From NCBI GenBank assembly GCA_963674545.2, contig CAXXFB010000001.1, positions 2,604,001 to 2,668,000 on the forward strand: DNA of 64,000 nt. The letters are read 5' to 3'. The position numbers and the translations under genes were made by a program. Under the pieces are notes generated by a model. It did no database searches and was not told the origin of the DNA. It saw only the letters and a program-made list of their open reading frames with translations. Of the stretch, positions 52,964 through 59,595 are shown in pieces; positions within the stretch are counted from its first letter, which is position 1, and every line of letters begins with the position of its first letter. The stretch comes from JABGQS01 sp963674545. GTDB lineage: Bacteria > Bacillota > Clostridia > Christensenellales > SZUA-584.

Positions 52964-54865
52964 TTAATTCTGCTTTCTGCTGCGAACTTTTAATATAACT
53001 CCGCCTGCCAAAACGATAACTGCAAGTCCGGCAAGAATGAAAATCATTGTGAAGTCCTGACCGGTAGAAGGCAGGTCAGAATCCTCTATGGTAACGTCAT
53101 AGGTCGTACTTGCGTTATCCACAGTGTAGGTTATGGTGGATGTACCCGCTTTTAGTGCGGTGAACGTCGCTGGGCTGTTGAACGTAGCAGTGAAATATTC
53201 ATGGTCCCAGTTCCACGTTCCGCCGTCGATGTTGGGTGTAAGTGTAATACGTCCCCCTATATATATGTTTCCGCCCGGAACAGACGATGAAAGCGTTGCC
53301 GGCTGACACACCTTAACGCTCTGCGTGGCAACGTTAGATGTATTAACAGCATCGCGTACGACCGCAGCATATGTGGCTGCAGTAAGCCCGCTGAAATACT
53401 CGGAAGCTTGCCAGCTTGCGCCGCCGTTGATCGAGTATTCGTAGCTGCCGCTGTTACCGCCCGAGGCAGTGATTGTTATGCTGCCGTCTGAGCCGCCATA
53501 TGTGGTGGCATTCGTTTTGGTACAGCTGATACCGACAGGCACCACAGTAATCTCAAAATTTGCTGTCAGGTTATATGAGGTATCATAATTAAACGCTATT
53601 TTTTCAGTTGTTGCCACTTCGCTGCTGTCTTCAGCAGTCCAGTTTAGAAAATTAGCTAAAGCCTGCGGCTTAGCGATAAACTCGTAATTATCCCCGTCGA
53701 TTTCCACATACCCGCCGCTGGTCGCTGCAAGACTTATAATAGTACCGTCAATATCGACAGTGATTTGCGAAAGCGGATTACCTACAGTGTTGATATACGG
53801 ATCATCTTCCGAGCTAGACAAGCTTACGTTAAACGAAGCCTCATCATAGCGTTCTTCTTGAGTCAAGCTTGCATCAAGCTCTGTCAGCGCGTTGCCGGAG
53901 CAGTCAAACTCTTGCAGCCAGATTAAGTTTGATACGTCAAGCTCCGTAAGCGCGTTATTGGAGCAGTCAAACTCGTCCAATCCGCTTAATCCAGATACGT
54001 CCAGCTCTGTAAGCGCGTTATCTGAGCAGTAAAAATAATGAAGATTTGTTAGTGCTGATACATCCAGCGCTGTCCGGCCGGTATCGGAGCAGTCTAGAAC
54101 GGTCAAGGAGGTAAGACCCGATACGTCCAACGATGTCAGCGGGTTACTGCGGCAGGTTAAATTTTGCAGCGAGGTTAAGGTCGATTCGTCCAGTGAAGTC
54201 AGCATGTTATTGGAGCAGCTAAGCATTCTCAACATAGTCAGGCCGGTTACGTCCAGCTCTGTCAGCGCATTATCGGAGCAGCTGATCTGCGTAAGTGCGG
54301 TGCAGCCCGATACATTTAACGATGTCAGTTCGTTTTCAAAGCAATAAACAAAATCCAATGATGACATATTAGATACATCTAGTGAAGTCAGCGCATTATT
54401 GTTGCATTCTAAATATTCTAAATTTGTTAAACCCGATATATCCAGCGATGTCAGTGTGTTTTCGCCGCAGTAGAGATATGTTATTTCAGACCCACCCGAT
54501 ACATCCAGCGATGTCAGTTCGTTATTAGAACAGCTGATTCCTTTTAGTGCGGTACAGTTCGACATGTCCAGTGTTCCCGCAAAACCCTTAGAATTGAAAG
54601 AGATATTTGTGACGAGTTTTTCAGCGTCTGTACTCCACGTGACACCTGTCCATGTAACTGGATTGTTGGGGTCATAAATCGGATTCAAAGACTGACCATT
54701 TGTCATTCCCGCTGTAGCCGAAGGCTGGTTAAGAAAGGTTTGCAGCAGGTTATAATCGTGGTCATTATAACCGTCTGCGGGAGTTGTATCCACAGCCAGT
54801 ACAGTTGGTGCGAAGCAAATCGTAAGTACAATAACCAGTACCCAGCATAGTAGTTTTTTCATCAT
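52964..54865 (-). CDS. LPXTG-anchored leucine-rich-repeat surface protein
   Basis: A 633-residue exported protein. A signal peptide (about 1-24, ending VLAVD) is followed by about eleven LRRs (about 90-330), each 21-23 residues in the form LTSLDVSGLTNLEYLECNNN. Next come a Big/InlB-like region, a SprB-like repeat (about 445-525, GGSDGSITITASGGNSGSYEY) and an Ig-like domain. The C-terminus is a sortase signal (LPSTGQ, hydrophobic helix, SRKQN), so the protein is joined to peptidoglycan. It probably binds host or environmental polymers. AAGGAG lies seven bases before ATG 54865. Confidence 0.88.
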   Translation of the reverse strand: MMKKLLCWVLVIVLTICFAPTVLAVDTTPADGYNDHDYNLLQTFLNQPSATAGMTNGQSLNPIYDPNNPVTWTGVTWSTDAEKLVTNISFNSKGFAGTLDMSNCTALKGISCSNNELTSLDVSGGSEITYLYCGENTLTSLDISGLTNLEYLECNNNALTSLDVSNMSSLDFVYCFENELTSLNVSGCTALTQISCSDNALTELDVTGLTMLRMLSCSNNMLTSLDESTLTSLQNLTCRSNPLTSLDVSGLTSLTVLDCSDTGRTALDVSALTNLHYFYCSDNALTELDVSGLSGLDEFDCSNNALTELDVSNLIWLQEFDCSGNALTELDASLTQEERYDEASFNVSLSSSEDDPYINTVGNPLSQITVDIDGTIISLAATSGGYVEIDGDNYEFIAKPQALANFLNWTAEDSSEVATTEKIAFNYDTSYNLTANFEITVVPVGISCTKTNATTYGGSDGSITITASGGNSGSYEYSINGGASWQASEYFSGLTAATYAAVVRDAVNTSNVATQSVKVCQPATLSSSVPGGNIYIGGRITLTPNIDGGTWNWDHEYFTATFNSPATFTALKAGTSTITYTVDNASTTYDVTIEDSDLPSTGQDFTMIFILAGLAVIVLAGGVILKVRSRKQN

Positions 54866-54937
54866 ATCAGTTGGCTCCTTATGTAGAGTTTTATGTCTAA
54901 AGCTCTTCTTTGTTCGAGCTAGATAATCATTTTGTTT

Positions 54938-55030
54938 TTAAAAGAATCCAGTGTCGTATATCGTAAGAACGACGGGAGCGGACAGACCAATTAACAAAGC
55001 AACCAAAAGCCAATATCCTACACTTTTCAT
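54938..55030 (-). CDS. Possible 30-residue hydrophobic peptide
   Basis: In the leader of the LRR gene an ATG frame encodes a short membrane-type peptide (MKSVGYWLLVALLIGLSAP then VVLTIYDTGFF). It has the look of a single-span miniprotein, but the ribosome site (GGCGGATAGC) is poor. It could be a leader peptide, a toxin-like miniprotein or chance. Confidence 0.35.
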   Translation of the reverse strand: MKSVGYWLLVALLIGLSAPVVLTIYDTGFF

Positions 55031-55138
55031 TGCTATCCGCCCGCTATTTATTTACAACAGTAAGTTTAGCACCCTGCCTTATATCCACTTTCTTGTATGG
55101 TTTTTATAATATAAGGACATATTGTCAATATTGTTATT

Positions 55139-55167
55139 ATTCTATATTAAACCACATACTATGTCAA
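55139..55167 (-). promoter_or_regulatory. Promoter of the LRR surface protein transcript
   Basis: On the minus strand TTGACA and TAGAAT are separated by 17 bases. The leader to the LRR start would be about 265 bases and covers the 30-codon frame. A second TTGACA lies about 40 bases further in. Confidence 0.6.
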
Positions 55168-55266
55168 TTAAACCTGATCTACTATAAAACTAAAAACGCA
55201 GAAAGTAAATTGAATCGCAGAGCAACATAAAGCTACCACTTCATTTAATACCCGTTGATGCAAATA

Positions 55267-55300
55267 AATAGCCATTACTTTGATATACGCAATGGCTATT
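55267..55300. terminator. Hairpin next to the tRNA-end repeat
   Basis: AATAGCCATT and AATGGCTATT form a 10-bp stem. It lies just downstream of the CCA end of the minus-strand tRNA fragment and may be the former terminator of that tRNA gene. Confidence 0.5.
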
Positions 55301-55308
55301 TTATGTGC

Positions 55309-55333
55309 TTGGTCTGGGTGAGAGGATTTGAAG
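55309..55333 (-). repeat. tRNA 3'-end-like direct repeat, copy 2
   Basis: Identical over 25 bases and in the same orientation as 40708-40732. The minus strand reads T-loop, T-stem half, acceptor strand, A and CCA, then a terminator-like hairpin. The 5' part of the tRNA is not present on the other side, where GGCGGGAGG follows instead. Confidence 0.6.
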
Positions 55334-55412
55334 GCGGGAGGCCCGCCAACCATATAAGCAATAATGTCGCTAGGTACAAGTAATTATGTAGCATATAAAA
55401 GGTAGTGCAGTG

Positions 55413-55625
55413 CGGCGTGGAGTATATTATATCAAGATATCCAACGCACTGACGGGCAAGAAGGCGGCCGTCGAGGACGTTAAGTTCGTGTAGTCGGTCA
55501 TAGGGGACAAGATCGGCATCAAGATAGACGGCGGTATCGACAGTGACAGTGACAGTATTAGCAATTGGGTGGATGTGCTGGGCATATATGCCGAAAGACA
55601 ACTATTGATTAAACAGAATCAATAG
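55413..55625 (+). pseudogene. Deoxyribose-phosphate aldolase (deoC) remnant
   Basis: The frame reads ALTGKKAAVEDVKFV, a TAG stop, then SVIGDKIGIKIDGGI, which matches the DeoC segment around TVEDVKLM.SVVGDKVGVKASGGI. Only this central C-terminal piece remains, with one nonsense codon and no start. The tail diverges from DeoC. Confidence 0.65.
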
Positions 55626-55727
55626 AGGTTGTCACGGTAACTGAAGAAAAAAGCAAACACTTAAAGGCCTTTATATGAAACGCTTTTTTCACTGGAAATT
55701 CCTATTGAATATGAAGGAGGATGAAAG

Positions 55728-56459
55728 GTGATGAGAATTGTTGTTGTCGAAGATGAAATTAGAACACGATTAGGACTATACGATATGATCCCAAGTTTAA
55801 ATGAAGATTACAGTGTAGACAGTATTGCTGAAAATGGTTATGAAGGATTAAAGATGATTCTTGAACTGCGCTCGGAAATTGTTGTAACAGATATTAAGAT
55901 GCCCAGAATGAATGGCCTGAAAATGATTGAAAAAGTTATTGAGAGCAGAGTGTACCCCTCGTTTATTATTCTAAGTGGGTTTAAAGATTTTGAATATGCC
56001 AAACAGGGGATTTTATTAGGCGTTAAGGAGTATCTTCTTAAACCTATTACAATAAATGAGCTCAGAAAAACGCTGAACAGGATATACAATCAATTACATA
56101 GGGAAAAGAGTGATGAAAATAATGAACAGCAATTTTCATATTATATAGAGAAAATGATGAAAAAAATTCATAAAAACTATGCATACCAGCTTTGTCTAAC
56201 TGATTTTACTAACGATTTTAGTGTAACGCCAGAGTATCTATCGAATCTTTTTTCAAAGGAAACGGGTTATACATTTTCGGCTTATTTACGTCATTACCGA
56301 ATTTAACAGGCGATAGATTTATTAAAAGCTGGCAATAAAAAGATTTATGAAATAGCCTGTTGTGTAGGGTGTAGTGATCCGCAATATTTTGCCAGGGTAT
56401 TTAAAGACATTACTGGAGTGTCTGCGAAGAGATATATGAGTTCTATCGAAATAAACTAA
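55728..56459 (+). pseudogene. YesN-type AraC response regulator broken by one nonsense codon
   Basis: A short (about 243-codon) response regulator. The receiver (VVVEDEIRTR, VVTDIKMPRMNG, YLLKPIT) is intact and an AraC helix-turn-helix pair begins at about residue 145. A TAA at 56304-56306 interrupts the frame between the two DNA-binding motifs (after LRHYRI), and the same frame continues QAIDLLKAGNKKIYEIACC and YFARVFKDITGVSAKRY to a stop at 56459. AAGGAGG precedes GTG 55728. No partner kinase is adjacent, in keeping with a decayed locus. Confidence 0.75.
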
Positions 56460-56504
56460 AAGGTAGTTTTTTACCCTGTAATAAAATAGGAGCCAATAAT
56501 TTTA

Positions 56505-56982
56505 AAGGCTCTCCTCGGGCTTATCATTCCGTATCTCACGGGAGAGCAATCCCCTTTACAAAAGGTATTTGACATTGACGCATAACTATAAGCATATGAT
56601 AAGAGCCGCTATGGAAGGTGTTGTGATGTCTCTAAGGCTTACACTGGAGATATTCAGGGAAATGGGAATCCCCATGGAGCGCATCGTTGCTTCGGGAGGC
56701 GGTGCAAAAAGCAGCGCTTGGCTGCAGATACAGTCAGACATCTTTGATGCGCCGATATACACTATCGAGGGCAAAGAGGAGGCTTGCAGAGGAGCAGCCA
56801 TAACGGCCGGTGTCGGGGCGGGGATATATGAATCGTTTGAAAAGGCGTGTGAAGATATAGTGAAGTTCAATCAGAAGATAACGCTGCCGGATAAAGAGAA
56901 CGTCAAGGTATACGATGATGCTTTTGAAAAATATAAGCTGTTATATCGGAATAATAAAGATATTTTCAGAATGCAGGTATAA
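56505..56982 (+). pseudogene. Xylulokinase-type FGGY kinase remnant (C-terminal third)
   Basis: One frame begins GLIIPYLTGEQSPL, the FGGY signature before the C-terminal domain; after a shift or small deletion near 56560 the sequence resumes as LTHNYKHMIRAAMEGVVMSL, ERIVASGGGAKSSAWLQIQSD and CRGAAITAGVGAGIY. The N-terminal sugar-binding domain is absent, so the 137-codon frame from 56569 cannot be a working kinase. The nearby deoC and regulator relics suggest an eroded sugar catabolic cluster. Confidence 0.78.
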
Positions 56983-57074
56983 GAAAGCAGCTTTATCGTA
57001 CGGCTGTATACATGTAAAAGACAATACTTTTAATGGATTTGCAATTTTGATCTCGACAGAGGTTTGGCTGGCTG

Positions 57075-57485
57075 CTATTTCGCGATGCGCTCAAGATAGA
57101 CTTTAAAGGCTTTCTGTTCTGCTGGATCCAGTGCCTGAAGCGCAAGCTCGTTGCTCTTCTCGATGACCGAGCCGATGGAGCTTTCAAGCTCTGCGCCCGG
57201 CTGAGAAAGGTAGACTTTTACGCCTCGGCGGTCATTCTTACTATGTTTGCGCTTAATTAGGTTCTTATTTTCCATGCGGGTCAGCAACCCGGTTATAGTG
57301 GAAGCGTCAAGGCCGCTTAATTTTGAAAGCTGGGAAGGTGATAAGCCGTCTTTGTTCCACAGATGATACAGCAATACATATTGTGCCGGAGTTATATCAT
57401 ATTCCAACAGGTTTTTTTTAAACAAAGAATTTACTTTATACTGTGCTTGTGTAAGCAGATAATTAATACATTCGTCAATTTTCAT
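57075..57485 (-). CDS. MarR-family transcriptional regulator
   Basis: A 136-residue winged-helix regulator. The MarR core is clear: PAQYVLLYHLWNKDGLSPSQL, LSGLDASTITGLLTRMENKN, LIKRKHSKNDRRGVKVYLS (wing with the DRR motif). The start is ATG 57485, because the upstream ATG at 57506 falls inside the promoter; no ribosome site precedes it, and the predicted transcription start is at or next to this ATG. It is divergent from the acyl-CoA dehydrogenase operon, its likely target along with itself. Low-confidence ligand: a CoA ester or aromatic acid. Confidence 0.88.
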   Translation of the reverse strand: MKIDECINYLLTQAQYKVNSLFKKNLLEYDITPAQYVLLYHLWNKDGLSPSQLSKLSGLDASTITGLLTRMENKNLIKRKHSKNDRRGVKVYLSQPGAELESSIGSVIEKSNELALQALDPAEQKAFKVYLERIAK

Positions 57486-57491
57486 AATGCT

Positions 57492-57521
57492 ATTATATAT
57501 TCTCATATATAGTTACGTCAA
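57492..57521 (-). promoter_or_regulatory. MarR promoter with overlapping inverted repeat
   Basis: Minus-strand TTGACG and TATAAT are 18 bases apart. An inverted repeat TATATAT-GAGA-ATATATA (57494-57511) sits in the spacer and -10, a usual position for a MarR autoregulatory operator. Confidence 0.6.
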
Positions 57522-57549
57522 GAAAAATTAATATTATAAAATATTTATG

Positions 57550-57578
57550 TTGAAAATAATTTGCATACAAAGTATAAT
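57550..57578 (+). promoter_or_regulatory. Promoter of the acyl-CoA dehydrogenase operon
   Basis: TTGAAA and TATAAT are separated by 17 bases, about 54 bases upstream of the first start codon. Confidence 0.75.
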
Positions 57579-57631
57579 GTGTTTGAATGAACTGTCGATG
57601 CAGGTTGACAACACACAGAAAGGATAATTAT

Positions 57632-58786
57632 ATGGACTTTAAGCTAAGCAAAGCACAACAATTGTATAGAGAATTATTTAGGCGGTTTGCTGAAACTGAG
57701 ATTAAGCCGCTCGCACATGATATGGACGAAGCGGAGGAGTATTCCAAAGACCTCATAAAGAAGATGCAAGCGCTTGGCTTTTTTGGCATACCCTTTCCGA
57801 AAGAGTACGGCGGCGGAGGCGCAGATACGCTGACGTATACGCTGTGTATGGAAGAGGTAAGCAAAGTCGATGCCAGCACAGGCATAACGATCTCTGTTCA
57901 CACCTCTCTTTGCTGCACATGTATATACGAATACGGTACGAAAGAGCAGAAAGAGAAATACTTAAGGCCTCTTGTTGACGGACGTAAAATCGGCTGCTTT
58001 TCGATGACCGAACCAAATGCGGGGAGCGATGCTTCAGGGCTGCAGACCAGCGCTGTGCTTGACGGCGACGAGTATGTTATAAACGGCTCTAAAGTGTTTA
58101 CAACAAACTCCGGGTTCGCAGATATCTTCATAGTGTTTGCGGTGACGGACAAGGCCATGGGAAGCGAGGGGATTTCGGCGTTTATCGTGGAAGCGACGAC
58201 ACCGGGGCTTTCCGTAAGTGCAAATATACCACGTATGGGCATTCGTGCTGCATCAAACTGTGAAGTTTCGTTTGAAAATGTACGTGTCCCTGTAGAGAAC
58301 CGGCTGAAGCGTGAAGGCCTTGGGTTCGATATCGCTATGCACGCACTGGACGGCGGAAGGATAGGTATCGGAGCACAGGCTGTTGGTATTGCGCAGGGAG
58401 CGATAAACGAGGCGCTACAGTATGTGAAGGAAAGAAAACAGTTCGGCAGGCCTATAATAGCGTTCCAGAACACAAAGTTCAAGCTAGCTGAAATGCAGAC
58501 GAAGGTCGATGCGGCAAGGCTGCTAGTTTGGCGTGCGGCAACGATGAAAGACAACGGTGAGGAATACGATTCAGCGGCGGCTATGTGTAAATTGTTTGCT
58601 TCAGAAACAGCCAACGATGTAACACGTGGATGTGTACAGCTTTTCGGAGGATACGGTTTCTCCAGAGAATATCCTGTTGAACGTATGATGAGGGATGCGA
58701 AAATCACGGAGATATACGAGGGGACAAGCGAGATAATGAAGATCGTGATCGCTGGCTCTATGATATCTAAGAAGAAGGGGGCATAA
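57632..58786 (+). CDS. Acyl-CoA dehydrogenase (short-chain, butyryl-CoA dehydrogenase-like)
   Basis: A 384-residue flavoenzyme of normal length. It has CFSMTEPNAGSDASGLQT and FTTNSGFADIFIVFAV for FAD and substrate, KERKQFGRPIIAFQNTKFKL, QLFGGYGFSREYPVERMMRD and ITEIYEGTSEIMKI with the likely catalytic Glu. Together with the Etf genes immediately downstream it would interconvert crotonyl-CoA and butyryl-CoA, or a similar pair. ATG 57632 follows AAAGGA; the 15-residue upstream extension is not family-like. Confidence 0.9.
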   Translation: MDFKLSKAQQLYRELFRRFAETEIKPLAHDMDEAEEYSKDLIKKMQALGFFGIPFPKEYGGGGADTLTYTLCMEEVSKVDASTGITISVHTSLCCTCIYEYGTKEQKEKYLRPLVDGRKIGCFSMTEPNAGSDASGLQTSAVLDGDEYVINGSKVFTTNSGFADIFIVFAVTDKAMGSEGISAFIVEATTPGLSVSANIPRMGIRAASNCEVSFENVRVPVENRLKREGLGFDIAMHALDGGRIGIGAQAVGIAQGAINEALQYVKERKQFGRPIIAFQNTKFKLAEMQTKVDAARLLVWRAATMKDNGEEYDSAAAMCKLFASETANDVTRGCVQLFGGYGFSREYPVERMMRDAKITEIYEGTSEIMKIVIAGSMISKKKGA

Positions 58787-58790
58787 AACC

Positions 58791-59585
58791 ATGAAGATCG
58801 TAGTTTGTTTAAAACAAGTGCCGGATACAAACGAAGTTGAAATAGATCCTGAAACGAATACACTGATTAGGAAAGGGATTCCTGTGATAATAAACCCTGA
58901 CGACAAAAGCGGTATCGAAGCCGCTCTTAGACTTAGGGACGAGTTGGGCGACGGCAGCAGCGTGACCGCACTGTCTATGGGTCCGCTTCAGGCAGAAATT
59001 GCCCTTAGGGAAGCGCTTAGCATGGGCTGTGATGACGCCGTGTTGGTAAGCGACCGAAAATTTGGGGGCTCCGATACTCTGGCTACGTCGACGATTCTTG
59101 CAGCGGCTTTGAAAAAGATAGGATTTGACCTTATCATAGCAGGGCGGCAGGCTATTGACGGGGATACGGCGCAGGTTGGGCCGCAGATCGCCGAGCACCT
59201 TGGCATACCGCAGGTAAGCTATGTTGAAGAGGTCACGCCGGACGGAGATTCGCTTGTAGTCCTGAGACAGTACGAGGATAGACATCACAGGTTGCGTGTA
59301 AAACTGCCGTGTCTTTTAACAGCCATTGCGGATTTGGCGGAACCGAGATACATGACGGTATCGGGCATTACCGAAGCTGCAAATAAAGAAGTTAAGTTGA
59401 TGGACTATGAGCTTCTTTCGAATCTTCTGAGCGCTGAAACAATAGGGCTGAAAGGATCGCCCACAAATGTGGTACGCTCTTACACTAAAGAGCCAAAAAC
59501 GCAGGGAGCCGTGCTTAAAGGGCTTACACCGGATGAGGCTGTGGACGCTATTATGGCAAGGCTGCACGAAGGCCATCTGATTTAG
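58791..59585 (+). CDS. etfB: Electron transfer flavoprotein subunit beta
   Basis: A 264-residue EtfB. VVCLKQVPDTNEVEIDPETN opens the protein; NPDDKSGIEAALRL and AGRQAIDGDTAQVGPQIAEHLG are the nucleotide-binding motifs typical of clostridial Etf, including bifurcating types. It is four bases from the dehydrogenase gene. Whether this complex bifurcates electrons to ferredoxin cannot be decided from sequence reading alone. Confidence 0.93.
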   Translation: MKIVVCLKQVPDTNEVEIDPETNTLIRKGIPVIINPDDKSGIEAALRLRDELGDGSSVTALSMGPLQAEIALREALSMGCDDAVLVSDRKFGGSDTLATSTILAAALKKIGFDLIIAGRQAIDGDTAQVGPQIAEHLGIPQVSYVEEVTPDGDSLVVLRQYEDRHHRLRVKLPCLLTAIADLAEPRYMTVSGITEAANKEVKLMDYELLSNLLSAETIGLKGSPTNVVRSYTKEPKTQGAVLKGLTPDEAVDAIMARLHEGHLI

Positions 59586-59595
59586 GGAGGATAAC

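Larger units (their letters stand above)
54866..55727. other. Long non-coding stretch with relics
   Basis: From left to right it holds the leader of the LRR gene with a 30-codon peptide frame, its promoter, a hairpin (55267-55300), the second tRNA-end repeat and the deoC remnant. Each is listed separately. Confidence 0.5.

Noticed and set aside
53880..54600. CRISPR array
   Set aside because: The regular repeats encode leucine-rich repeats in a continuous frame of an LPXTG protein; units have no constant repeat with variable spacers.
57898..58863. 321-codon minus-strand open frame opposite acyl-CoA dehydrogenase
   Set aside because: It is antisense to a clear acyl-CoA dehydrogenase and has low-complexity Ser/Ile composition typical of shadow frames.
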